From the NCBI RefSeq assembly GCF_038502225.1, contig NC_091369.1, forward strand, positions 17,225,224 to 17,289,223: DNA of 64,000 nt. Reading direction: 5' to 3'. The stretch comes from Cherax quadricarinatus (Eukaryota; Arthropoda; Malacostraca; Decapoda; Parastacidae). Positions within the stretch are counted from its first letter, which is position 1; every line of letters starts with the position of its first letter. The notes beneath the pieces are model-generated. The model saw only the letters and a program-made list of their open reading frames with translations, ran no database searches and was not told the origin of the DNA. The translations under genes and the position numbers were made by a program. Shown here piece after piece: positions 41,635-51,048 of the stretch.

Positions 41635-41640
41635 TTGCTT

Positions 41641-42720
41641 CAATTCGTAGAGAGCGCGCAAACAGGTCTTCACAGAGCTAAGTACACGTCACCACTCTGA
41701 ATAACAGATGTATCAGGGTGTTTCCCCTTAAAGGATTTTTAAAAACTCCTTGATAATGGTATCCTTTGTTCCAGTTTGCGTCCTGATCCTTTTGTAACTA
41801 CGAAAAGCACAACTCTTCCACCTCTGGGCCTAACTCATGCAATGTCCGAGAGAAAATCTGACGAGAATGCTGACTTTAACTTGGGACTCGGATCTTGGGT
41901 TGAGTAAGTTTCAATATGGCAGATGGACAGGGGGCCTTGTAAGTTAAGTGAAACACCTGTAATCAATCCCTCCTATTAGTGGGTAGCAGGATTGCCAAAA
42001 ACTTTCCGTCTTCATACCCGACTGAAAGCAAACAATAAGTTTTTTTGTGTGTGTGAGGGAACACATTGCCTTCGTTCGCAAGTGTTTTGAACCTTCTTGT
42101 GCCCCACTGTCTACTGACTCACTTTAGGGCAAGTACTTGGTATTAGTCACATCAATTTTTATATTTGGGTGACGTTGCCTGCTGTGTTTGATGGTATTAG
42201 AAGAACTTCGGTCCCATTATTTAGCTGTGTTATGTTCCATGGTGACACGCTACCTTATTGAGGGATGCTTTAACTATTACAGCGAACTTTATAGCGGGGA
42301 TGTGGCGTGCACTGAGTATGTTATATTATATTCGATGTTCGTCACACAATTTACTTGTTAATGCTCTCTTGACCAGTGAACTAGAAATTCATAGTGTAGC
42401 AATTATGGGGCTCCATTTCAGTGTTTATTCTTAGTTAAACCTGCCAATCACGTGGAAGTCCTGTACTTCAGCCAGAATGACGTCTTCAGCACATTTAGCA
42501 GTTCTCATTTTTAACATTTCCAATCTATTTTACTCTTATTAATTTTGTACATAGTGTATATATTGATGAAGTAATATACAGGTAAATATATCTACCCCTT
42601 CTTGTTTACATTGCCCTTGCTTTGCCATGTTAAGTTGTTTTTGCTTGCTGACTTAGTTACGACCGGCTGCCACAGGCCAACAGACTACCAAATGTGATAG
42701 CATTATTAAATGTCAACGTA
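41641..42720. other. No gene seen
   Basis: About 1.1 kb of ordinary-composition sequence. No frame above 60 codons, no repeat shared with the window and no recognised motif. It may be unique genomic DNA between insertions. Confidence 0.6.
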
Positions 42721-43456
42721 GGTTTGAAAATTGAAAATAAGCCTGAAGCGCTATCTAGGATTGCTGAAAAAGTTTCGTGAGATAAATCTCACATTTGATA
42801 ATGTTCAAGTGATTGTCGGTGAGAGACGGGCTGCATCTACAGCTACTTTCCCTCAGCATCGTTTGGGATTTTGAGGCTGTTGAGCCTTAAAAAAGTTTCT
42901 TGAGAGCATATATCTCCAGCTCGTTGACCACGAAGGATAAAGAGAGAGCTGAGTTATAGCTACTGGTCTATTGAGGGAATTTAACTGGAGTTCCTATGCT
43001 GCTCGAGGGTTACAAGAAGCAGTAACAAGGCAGTTGAGGACACATTTTAAAAAGGTCAACTTTCAATTCGTCATCATTTATAAATAATATGCATAAATCT
43101 TTGATTTATGTACTGTCTAACTTTGTCAAAGTAAAAGTTTTTATTGCTTTCAGTCTTATTCATGAACAATTATTTGACCTGAACTTATTATTTATTTTTT
43201 CATAACCAAACTCCAAATATAAGCAATGTTCCATTACATTCAGAAATTAAATTATGTCTAATATGCCTCAGTGTTGTTATGATATTCACAATAATATCAA
43301 CCTTAACAAAATCAAAGTAATTTAAGATACTTCGAATTAAGATGTAACAGTTTTGATTGTATCTGTTATTTAAGGTTTTCTCACTAGGCAATGTGAACTA
43401 ACTCGAAGCAGGTGAAACATATATCTGAAGTATTTTGTATTTCATTAATTTATAAT

Positions 43457-43625
43457 TCCATGGGGAAGTGGAACAGAATTCTTCCTCCGTAGAGGCGACT
43501 AAAATGCCGGGAGCAAGGGGCTAGTAACCCCTTCTGTATATATTACTATATTTAAAAGGAGAAACTTTTTTCTTTTGGGCCACCTTGCCAAGGTGGGATA
43601 AGGCTGATTTCTTGAAAGAAGAACT
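43457..43625 (+). mobile_element. SINE-like insertion in the module
   Basis: Other module copies read 'tataattccgttatagttcc'. Here about 170 bp stand between 'tataattcc' and 'gttattgttcc'. The insert has 'ggggaagtggaacagaattc', 'aatgccgggagcaagg', 'gggccaccttgccaaggtgg' and a 3' end with 'cttgaaagaagaa'. A near-duplicate aattcc/aactcc flanks it. The length and purine-rich tail suggest a short non-autonomous retroposon. I cannot name the family. Confidence 0.6.
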
Positions 43626-43733
43626 CCGTTATTGTTCCTCATAATGTGCGTCTTATTATATTATGACCTACTCGGTACAACTGCCACAAAGAGAGGATGG
43701 AGTTGTTTTATCATAATTCATAAAAGTCTTCAA

Positions 43734-43806
43734 TGTTTCCGCCCGGGATCGAACCGGGGACCTTGCGCGTGTGAGGCGCACGTGATAACCACTACACTAC
43801 GGAAAC
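43734..43806 (-). tRNA. tRNA-Val(CAC)
   Basis: A 73-nt cloverleaf with all stems intact; loop ctcacac, anticodon CAC; T arm cccgg-ttcgatc-ccggg. It differs from the copy at 32753 by T-loop-preserving changes and one change in the anticodon loop (c for t at position 32). Confidence 0.95.
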
Positions 43807-44015
43807 ATGCCTTCCTATGTGCAATATAATATTATACAATACGGACAAGTAGATAAGTGAAGTTAATATTGTGAGGTAAATATTATGACACTTGTGTTTC
43901 TCATATATTATTCAACTCTTAAGGAAATATATAACCAAAGTGTTTTAGTGGCTGTATAGAAGCTGTCTGGACACCGGAGAGTTGGTAACCAAGGAAAACT
44001 TTGTCAGTCCGTAAA

Positions 44016-44100
44016 AACTTGAAAAAGTTCCTGGAAACTAAAATATTTCGACAATGAAAAGTCACATTAGTTGCACTATAACTGCTTTACCTTGTACAGA
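44016..44100 (+). mobile_element. Decayed PLE-1 3' tail
   Basis: 'acttgaaaaagttcctggaa' and 'aaaagtcacattagttgcac' align with the PLE-1 hammerhead and tail at 51014-51074 ('gcttgataaagctcctggag', 'aatgtcacattagttgcac'). Stem II and GAAA are destroyed. Confidence 0.6.
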
Positions 44101-44179
44101 ATACGCAAACGACTCATGCAACTGACGCCATAATGGACTGTGGAATCAGTATGCTATTGGTTACGTCAGGGTGTGACCT

Positions 44180-45345
44180 ATCACACTAAATTATATTGCG
44201 TTGGTCTAGGCACACTGAGGAATGCATACCGCAGGAAACAATACGGTGTCGTGTTTACAACATTGCTTGCGCTAATAAAATGATGCTTTTTCTGTGCATA
44301 GATGAACACTAAGGCATTTAAGGATATGTGGGTATGGAACACCTGAGAAGAATAAAAAGGCACAAACGATACCGTGACTGGAACAATGCACAGGAGAAGG
44401 AAACTTATGACGACGTTCCGGTCCTATTTAGTCCATTGATTAGTGACAGAGAAGCGTGAAGGGAAGGACTTCAGTACATGAGAGGGGAGCGGGACCGGGA
44501 GAACGAGAATAGAAGAATGGATGTAGTGATAGAGGTATTAATGGCAGTAGTGGTAGTAGTGACAGTAGCAGTAATAGTAGTTCAATAGTGAAAGTAGTAG
44601 TAGTTAATTCAATAGTGTCATAAGAAATGAGTAATGATAATGACACAAGAGAGACAGAGTGAAGTCTAGGCAGTTAATAGTACTAATTGTAGTAATAGAG
44701 GTAGTCTAAGGTCGAAAGAAAAAAAAGAAGCACTTTAGGAGACCTAATGGCCCAAGATAATGGGACAAAAAATTCTGTGGAAAAAATCTCTAAGGACAGA
44801 ACTCACTTAGGCAGACACGAAAGGCAAAGAAAATATAATAAAGAGGAGGTTAGGAGAAGAGGAAATGAAGATAAGATCAAGTGACGAATGTTGTGAATTT
44901 TGATGCATTTTTAGATACAATAAAAAAGAAAGACATCTACAGAGACAAGCCAGGACCAATATTCACATCGGAAAAGTTGTGTATAGAGGATACTTAAATA
45001 GGTCGGCGTCTGTGAAGAGGAGGATAGACAGTTTGGGCCTAGGTCCAGTTAATATAATGACTGACATATTAACTTTACAGAAAAAGAGCACTAATTGTGT
45101 CGTTAAGTCTAAAACATTTTTTTTTTGTGTTCTTTAATTCTGTCAGAAAGAGAGAGGTTAGTTTCTCCAAAACACTGGAGAGGAAAAGAGGAACAGAAAA
45201 CTGAGTAGACTCCGGAAACCTCAGTAGCAGGAGGAGAGGTACGCAACAGATTACTGCGAAGGGTGTTAGTTTGTCGATAAGTAAGTTTGATGCCTAAGGA
45301 ACAGAATGAGATTGAAAATATCGGTCCGACTTGGACCATTTACAA
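44180..45345 (-). pseudogene. PLE-2 C-terminus and 3' UTR
   Basis: On the minus strand from 45339: 'SLGIKLTYRQTNTLRSNLLR', 'GVYSVFCSSFPLQCFGET' (GIY-YIG, with C-F-G in place of Y-x-G), 'LSDRIKEHK', then stop. Downstream pieces resemble the end of PLE-2 ('LVLACLCRCLSFLLYL'). The 3' UTR has (GTA)n-like repeats and, at 44405-44436, 'ggactaaataggaccggaac', the degenerate counterpart of the PLE-2 motif at 56073-56110. The RT domain is absent. Confidence 0.75.
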
Positions 45346-45454
45346 AGTCACATAATGTGCATCTTATTACATTACGACCAACTTAATACAACTACCACAA
45401 AGAGAGGATGGAACTGTTTTATCACAAAACTCACAGAACCTTGAATATAAACAA

Positions 45455-45527
45455 TGTTTCCGCCCGGGATCGAACCGGGAACCTTGCGCGTGTGAAGCGC
45501 ACGTGATAACCACTACACTACGGAAAC
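45455..45527 (-). tRNA. tRNA-Val(CAC)
   Basis: A 73-nt cloverleaf, stems intact, loop ttcacac (CAC). One T-stem-side base differs from the copy at 32753 (gttcccgg for gtccccgg). Confidence 0.95.
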
Positions 45528-45967
45528 ATGTGAATTCATTGGACAAAAAATGTAAGGAATGTTAAAAGTTCCTATTTATTTGTGGGAATATAATAATGTT
45601 ATAATACCAAGAAGTAGATAAGTGAAGTACATGTATTAGTATTACTCCTACAGCATTCCAGTGTTATGGAAATATATAACCAAAGTTCTTTAGTGGCTGC
45701 ACACCAGCTGCACATGACAGCTGTCATGACAGCTGGGGTTTGTTTCGTAAACGAAGACATTTTTTGGATTATTAACCCGTAGAGTTAGTACCTTAGGTAA
45801 ACTTAGGTAAATTTGATAAAGCCACTGTCTGGTATATTTCCAATGGTTCTTCAGTACTGTCTCCCAGGATACGACTCACACATGTCGTCTAACAGTCAGG
45901 TACCTGGAATAACTTTGATAATTGATATCGACAAACTGGTTTAAAACAGACCTAAGCGATTACTGGG

Positions 45968-46070
45968 ACGTATTTATTAGAAAGCGTTTCGGTCCCGGGA
46001 CCTTGATCACTTATAACCAGTTAAAGCAGATCAAGGTCCCAGAACCGAAATTTTTTCTAAAAATATATGC
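45968..46070. repeat. Palindromic pair of hammerhead-like motifs
   Basis: The left half read on minus is GUGAUCAA, GGUCC-CG-GGACC, GAAA, CGC, then UUUCUAAUAAA. The right half on plus is 'cagatcaaggtcccagaacc' + gaaat + 'tttttctaaaaat'. The halves face each other head to head across 'ataaccagtta'. Only the left half keeps GAAA and a perfect stem II. Confidence 0.6.
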
Positions 46071-46227
46071 TAGTGTTTGCTTAAGTGCCTTTTTGAATTA
46101 GCTAATTTAACTGGAGCAAGATAATAGGTTTCAGGAAACATGTCCGAGCTACGGTCTTACAGTGCCGAGGGAGCAACCAGTTGATTGTTAGGTAAGACAC
46201 ATATGCAACAGTTAGGTATCTTTATTA

Positions 46228-46264
46228 TGAAACGTTTCGCCTACACAGTAGGCTTCTTCAGTCA
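46228..46264 (-). ncRNA. Hammerhead ribozyme motif, array unit 1
   Basis: Minus strand: stem I UGA (46264-46262), core CUGAAGA (46261-46255), A, stem II GCCUA-CUGUG-UAGGC (46253-46239), GAAA (46238-46235), palindromic CGU (46234-46232), U (cleavage position), stem I UCA (46230-46228). CUGANGA...GAAA is the canonical catalytic core. Stem III is only the 2-bp palindrome ACGU, so a dimeric fold is expected. Confidence 0.8.
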
Positions 46265-46656
46265 AGTACAGAAAAGTTGATAGAAGCAGAAGATACTTGA
46301 AGACGATGTAATCAGTCCATCACCCTTAAAGTTTTGAGGTGGACAGTCCCTCAGTCTGGAGAAGAGCATTGTTCCATAGTATGAAACAATATGGAGATGA
46401 AGTGACAGGTTGGAGCTTTTTATAGCGCCAAGAGGTGAGACGTAGGCCACTAGGAGAGGTAAGAACTCAGATGCTGAGAGGTCAGGTCCCTCTCAAATCC
46501 AGCCGCTCTCACTAGTGGAAGTTGTCGAAGTTGATTGCAGGTCTGTACCAAGATACCCTTGTGTTGCAGTGTCTGACAGATTGAACATTAAAATGGTATA
46601 AAATACCGACAGGTTGTTAGGTAAGACACATATGCAACAGTTAGGTATCTTTATTA

Positions 46657-46693
46657 TGAAACGTTTCGCCTACACAGTAGGCTTCTTCAGTCA
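46657..46693 (-). ncRNA. Hammerhead ribozyme motif, array unit 2
   Basis: Same core, stem II and stem I as unit 1, shifted by 429 bp. Confidence 0.8.
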
Positions 46694-47088
46694 AGTACAG
46701 AAAAGTTGATAGAAGCAGAAGATACTTGAAGACGATGTAATCAGTCCATCACCCTTAAAGTTTTGAGGTGGTCAGTCCCTCAGTCTGGAGAAGAGCATTG
46801 TTCCATAGTATGAAACAATATGGAGATGAAGTGACAGGATGGAGCTTTTTATAGCGCCAAGAGGTGAGACGTAGGCCACTAGGAGAGGTAAGAACTCAGA
46901 TGTTGAGAGGTCAGGTCCCTCTCAAATCCAGCCGCTCTCACTAGTGGAAGTTGTCGAAGTTGATTGCAGGTCTGTACCAAGATACCCTTGTGTTGCAGTG
47001 TCTGACAGATTGAACATTAAAATGGTATAAAATACCGACAGGTTGTTAGGTAAGACACATATGCAACAACAGTTAGGTATCTTTATTA

Positions 47089-47125
47089 TGAAACGTTTCG
47101 CCTACACAGTAGGCTTCTTCAGTCA
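47089..47125 (-). ncRNA. Hammerhead ribozyme motif, array unit 3
   Basis: Same motif. The 3-nt insertion of this unit lies outside it. Confidence 0.8.
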
Positions 47126-47517
47126 AGTACAGAAAAGTTGATAGAAGCAGAAGATACTTGAAGACGATGTAATCAGTCCATCACCCTTAAAGTTTTGAGG
47201 TGGACAGTCCCTCAGTCTGGAGAAGAGCATTGTTCCATAGTATGAAACAATATGGAGATGAAGTGACAGGTTGGAGCTTTTTATAGCGCCAAGAGGTGAG
47301 ACGTAGGCCACTAGGAGAGGTAAGAACTCAGATGTTGAGAGGTCAGGTCCCTCTCAAATCCAGCCGCTCTCACTAGTGGAAGTTGTCGAAGTTGATTGCA
47401 GGTCTGTACCAAGATACCCTTGTGTTGCAGTGTCTGACAGATTGAACATTAAAATGGTATAAAATACCGACAGGTTGTTAGGTAAGACACATATGCAACA
47501 GTTAGGTATCTTTATTA

Positions 47518-47554
47518 TGAAACGTTTCGCCTACACAGTAGGCTTCTTCAGTCA
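47518..47554 (-). ncRNA. Hammerhead ribozyme motif, array unit 4 (partial unit)
   Basis: Same motif in the truncated fourth unit. The ribozyme itself is complete. Confidence 0.8.
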
Positions 47555-47693
47555 AGTACAGAAAAGTTGATAGAAGCAGAAGATACTTGAAGACGATGTA
47601 ATCAGTCCATCACCCTTAAAGTTTTGAGGTGGACAGTCCCTCAGTCTGGAGAAGAGCATTGTTCCATAGTATGAAACAATATGGAGATGAAGT

Positions 47694-48830
47694 AGGAACG
47701 AACGAACGAAAGTTCAGGTAAGATCCCAAATGGGATGAGCGGGGAAGACGGGACAGACGAAGAATAGTGCTGGAGAGGAGTGTTCTTAGTCGTAGAAATA
47801 GAGCCAGGGCTTAACCCAGCAGCAAAGGCGATCGTGGGACAGATATTGAAAAGAGAAATTCCGGTTCTTCTGTTGGGACTCCGGTGGGGTGAGTTGGGAG
47901 TAAGGGACTTGCGACGTTTAGAGCTAGAAAGGAGTGCAGAACTGAGTCATGTCTTAACCCAAAAAAGCTAAGGCGAACGTGGGTCAGAGAATGGTACCTG
48001 TCTTAGAAGGTACCTGTCAGCGGATCCAAGGTTATTTGTAAGTAGGGTTAGGAGCAGGATCATGCAAGGAGTAGAAAAGGTTGTGTTGGTTTGTGGGTCT
48101 GCGAATGTCTTCGCCAAGGAGAGAGGTCCAGTAGTCATGTCGTGTCTCAAGTTTGTCTATCTGTCTGTCACTGAGCCTCTTCCAGTACAGATTCAGCGCA
48201 GGGACGTCTAACTGGGCATGGAGAGACTCGCTTGTGGCGAAGTCCTCCCATCTGACATCAAGCACCCAGCGCAGCGCCTTGTTCTGGACACGCTGCAGTT
48301 TAAGTAAGTTTGTTTTTGCTGCAAGGGAGAGGACTAGAGGAGAGTAAGTTATCAGAGGACGTATTAGGGATTTGTAGAGGTGTAGTTTGGTGCGTTGAGA
48401 GGCATGTTTCAGCTTGTAGAGGCCCGCAAGGGCCTTACTAGCTATTGCATGCCTTGAGTGAATGTGTCCGTGTAAACGAAGAAGGTAGTCAAGATTAACG
48501 CCAAGGACAGTGACAGATTGTGTGATAGGGAAGTAAGTGCGGGTGTCAGCTGTTCTGAGTTCGACAGGTAATGGAGGATCACGTTTCCTGTAGTTAAAAT
48601 ACGTAATGCTGGATTTTGCTGCATTGGTTTTGATCCTCCATTTTTGTTCCCAGATGGCTATCCTGTCAACCTCATTTTGTGTTTTGTGTGTGAGTGTATC
48701 TATATTGGGATTCACGTCCCATTTCCTTCCATCGACTGTTAGAGTAGAGGTACTGAAGTTTGCGATTGAGTTTGATCTTCTGTTGGAGGTTAGCTGTGGT
48801 GACTGTGCTGAGAATATGCTCATGAATCCC
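47694..48830 (-). mobile_element. Jockey-type LINE 3' end
   Basis: It ends on its own strand with (ttcg)n next to the interrupted array unit, which shows insertion into the array. It carries the C-terminal ORF2 frame described below and about 340 bp of 3' UTR. The 5' side abuts PLE-1 copy 2 at 48831. Confidence 0.8.
48032..48823 (-). CDS. Jockey-clade LINE ORF2, C-terminal 263 residues
   Basis: An uninterrupted frame after the RT palm: 'VDRIAIWEQKWRIKTNAAKS', 'TYFPITQSVTVLGVNLDYLL', 'SKALAGLYKLKHASQRTKLH', 'LYKSLIRPLITYSPLVLSLA' and 'NLLKLQRVQNKALRWVLDVR' are hallmarks of the Jockey clade thumb and tail. The catalytic domains are absent (5' truncation or loss at the PLE junction). The residual frame has no visible break. 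Confidence 0.82.
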   Translation of the reverse strand: MSIFSAQSPQLTSNRRSNSIANFSTSTLTVDGRKWDVNPNIDTLTHKTQNEVDRIAIWEQKWRIKTNAAKSSITYFNYRKRDPPLPVELRTADTRTYFPITQSVTVLGVNLDYLLRLHGHIHSRHAIASKALAGLYKLKHASQRTKLHLYKSLIRPLITYSPLVLSLAAKTNLLKLQRVQNKALRWVLDVRWEDFATSESLHAQLDVPALNLYWKRLSDRQIDKLETRHDYWTSLLGEDIRRPTNQHNLFYSLHDPAPNPTYK

Positions 48831-48837
48831 TGATAAA

Positions 48838-50314
48838 CAACTTATCGTCACGCACCTTAACCGACTACGAAAAACAAGCACTGAGTCTGGGACTCAAATT
48901 TACCACCAACATACGCAAACCTAACTATCAACTTAATCTAGTTACCAGGAACCATAGACACAGTGACAGCAACTTCCAGAAGGGTTATATACAGGGCCTT
49001 CTCACTGCAGCTTTATGTGAACCTTCTACTTCTAATCTTCCTAGACGATACATCACTGCCCTTAAGAACCTCGCCGACGACCCCAACATTATCGTCACCA
49101 CCGCCGACAAAGGAGGTGGAGTCGTCATCCTCAACACCAGTGACTACAACACTAAAATGATGGACCTTTTGAATGATCAATCTACATACGAACCCATCAG
49201 CACTCAACAGTGGGAGACGCTCACCAAAGATTTTCTATACAAAACCAGACAAATACTCAAACGCACTAGAGAAGGGAAGAAACTTCTGTACTTGTTACCA
49301 AGCAACCCTAAACCAGCACACATGTATGGTTTACCCAAGACCCATAAACACAATATTCCTCTCAGACCAATCACGTCAGGAATAGGCAGTGCTCCACACA
49401 AACTAGCCGGAGTTCTTGCCAAACATCTTTCCTGCCTTCTGGGGACCATCAGCCCCGCTCATCTTAAACACTCAGGTGACCTTCTCAACCACATCCGTAA
49501 CCTCTCCATCCGTAACAAGAAACTAAGCAGTTTGGATGTGACTTCCCTCTTCACAAAAGTACCTACCAAAAAAGCCATCGAGGTTCTACGACGTAAAGTC
49601 AATCATGACCTTAATCTTCCTCTACCTCCCGGAGATTTTGTTGACTTAATTGAACTCTGTATTAATTTCAACTGTTTTTCTTTCAATAACAAGCTCTACA
49701 AACAAACCTACGGCATGGGAATGGGGTCCCCCATCAGTGCCGTCCTAGCCAACTTATACATGGAACACCTAGAGTCCGAACACTTCGCCAACATCATCCC
49801 TTCAAGCGTCACTTGGTTACGTTACGTGGACGATGTCCTCGTAATAAATTCGAAACGTTTTGATGTACGGGATCATCAGGCAAGGCTTAACGCAGTTGAA
49901 CCGGCGATCCAGTTTACACTAGAAGAAGAGTCCAATGACAAGCTACCTTTCCTCGACGTCCTCATTCACAAAGTAGACAACAACCTAAGATTTCAAGTTT
50001 ATCGGAAACCCACCAATAAAAATGATCTCACACACTTCTATTCCAGTCAAGATACCAAGACCAAAAGAGGCATCATCATCGGGTTTTTCCTAAGAGCATA
50101 CCGAATTTGTAGTCCTGAGTTTCTTGACGAGGAGTGTACATACATTCACCAAACATTCAGAGTTACATTTTCCTCCTTTTTTCATCAAAGACTGCAAGAA
50201 AAGAGCTCTTCAGATCATAAATTCTCCACGCATCAACACCACTCCCAGCAAAGTTATAATTCTTCCCAACAGTCAGGTTGCACTGAACGTCTCAAAAGCA
50301 CTTTCACAAGCTAA
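48838..50314 (+). pseudogene. PLE-1 reverse transcriptase (frameshifted before the endonuclease)
   Basis: The open frame reads 'NNLSSRTLTDYEKQALSLGL' and 'NIIVTTADKGGGVVILNTSD' (N-terminal PLE signature), then RT 'MYGLPKTHKHNIPLRPITSG', 'SLDVTSLFTKVPTKK', 'YGMGMGSPISAVLANLYMEH' and 'WLRYVDDVLVINS'. Compared with copy 1, two bases are missing near 50158 ('attcagagtt' for 'attcactgagtt'). The frame therefore leaves after 'TYIHQTF', and the endonuclease continues in the next frame at 50124-50729. No start is evident because the element abuts a LINE. Confidence 0.9.
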
Positions 50315-50729
50315 CACCAGAGTCGCCATCGCTTCTAGCATTTCAATAAAGGATATAACCAGGACAAAATCCAAGCACCACGAACCAGTCAATGCAGGAG
50401 TTTACACTATACCCTGTGGAGGCTGCGACAAGATTTACGTAGGTGAAACAGCCAGAAACCTCGACACCCGCCTCAATGAACACATTTACGCATGTAGGAA
50501 CGATAACCTGAACAACGCCTGTGTACAACACCGAAATTCCTCCAGTCATCTCATGAAATTCAGAGACGCCCAATTAGTGATCAAAGAAACTAATTTCCGC
50601 AGACGCAAGTGCCTCGAATCAGCACTGATCGCTGTTTCGAATACAATTAAACAAAACAACGGCAGCTTCACCATCTCCGAAGTCTTAGCAAGAATCCTCC
50701 TGAAAACAGTAAACCCTGCCATCACATAG
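50124..50729 (+). CDS. PLE-1 C-terminal part with GIY-YIG endonuclease (separated by frameshift)
   Basis: The frame carries 'FPPFFIKDCKKRALQIINSP', then 'GVYTIPCGGCDKIYVGETAR', 'NLDTRLNEHIYACRND', 'SSHLMKFRDAQLVIKETNFR' and 'CLESALIAVSNTIKQNNGSF', ending '...LLKTVNPAIT' as in copy 1. GIY-YIG residues (G-V-Y, Y-V-G, Arg, Glu) are present. It cannot be made as one protein with the RT unless the shift is bypassed. Confidence 0.9.
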   Translation: MTRSVHTFTKHSELHFPPFFIKDCKKRALQIINSPRINTTPSKVIILPNSQVALNVSKALSQANTRVAIASSISIKDITRTKSKHHEPVNAGVYTIPCGGCDKIYVGETARNLDTRLNEHIYACRNDNLNNACVQHRNSSSHLMKFRDAQLVIKETNFRRRKCLESALIAVSNTIKQNNGSFTISEVLARILLKTVNPAIT

Positions 50730-51011
50730 TCTCTCCTGTTATACTACACAAAGCACAGAAAGTGAACACTGAAACAAGCTGCCTCATTCCAGTTTATATT
50801 TGTCCAACCTATTTTTATGTTACCCAAGTAATAGCTTTTATATCCTTTTACTCATGTACGAATTAATTGCTTTACCATATTGTATTACTTTTGTCACTAC
50901 CACTACTACTACTACTACTACTACCACTAGTGAACATCAAAATGGTACCTCACTAGTATTCACCTCACTCTGAGCCTTTATATACCCTCTGTGTCCATGT
51001 ATTGTTTGTAA

Positions 51012-51048
51012 TGGCTTGATAAAGCTCCTGGAGAGCGAAACGTTGCCA
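51012..51048 (+). ncRNA. Hammerhead-like motif of PLE-1, copy 2
   Basis: Stem I UGGC (51012-51015), core UUGAUAA (51016-51022), A, stem II GCUC-CUGGA-GAGC (51024-51036), GAAA (51037-51040), CGU, U at the cleavage position (51044), stem I GCCA (51045-51048). Identical to the motif of copy 1. It lies in the 3' region, as do known PLE hammerheads. Confidence 0.7.

Larger units (their letters stand above)
39047..41640 (-). mobile_element. CR1/L2-like LINE with esterase-type ORF1, 3'-truncated at the BEL/Pao junction
   Basis: From 41634 downward: ORF1 (coiled coil, stop, SGNH-type esterase), ORF2 endonuclease in two frames (40782-40429 and 40278-39619), pre-RT linker and the first RT blocks, ending at 39047. 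It is related to 51073-53638. LINEs are normally 5'-truncated. This copy has its 5' end and lacks its 3' end, which points to recombination or deletion and not simple insertion. Confidence 0.85.
42721..44015. repeat. tRNA-Val module (paralogue of 4740-6100)
   Basis: The left flank matches 4740-5700; the right flank ('gacaagtagataagtgaagt', 'aatatataaccaaagtg') matches 45590-45700 and others. It contains one intact tRNA-Val and a SINE-like insertion at 43457-43625. It ends where a decayed PLE-1 tail begins. Confidence 0.7.
45346..46185. repeat. tRNA-Val module
   Basis: The order is the same as at 32436-33535: tRNA on minus, 'ggaaatatataaccaaagtt', 'gctgtcatgacagctgg' (a palindrome), the SINE-core remnant 'gtctaacagtcaggtacctg', 'gatatcgacaaactggt', the hammerhead-like palindrome 45968-46070, then the tRNA-like segment 'cgagctacggtcttacagtg'. 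The hammerhead array begins at once at 46186. Confidence 0.75.
46186..47693 (-). mobile_element. Retrozyme-like tandem array: 3.5 units of 429-432 bp, each with a hammerhead motif
   Basis: Units begin 'tgttaggtaagacacatatg' at 46186, 46615, 47044 and 47476 (periods 429, 429, 432). The third has an extra 'aac'. Identity is very high. On the minus strand each full unit has a TATA-like 'ctataaaaagctcc', then a hammerhead motif about 180 bp later. The fourth unit is cut at 47693 by a LINE 3' end. Tandem non-coding units of a few hundred bp with one hammerhead each are the hallmark of retrozymes, which yield circular RNAs and are thought to move with PLE machinery. A short conserved frame ('LRDCPPQNFKGDGLITSSSS') occurs in the units, but coding is doubtful. 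Confidence 0.8.

Noticed and set aside
46262..46450. 62-codon frame repeated in array units ('LRDCPPQNFKGDGLITSSSS')
   Set aside because: Its conservation follows from the near identity of the units, and it is disrupted in unit 2. It is kept only as a remark because part of it persists in the single copy at 60435-60620.
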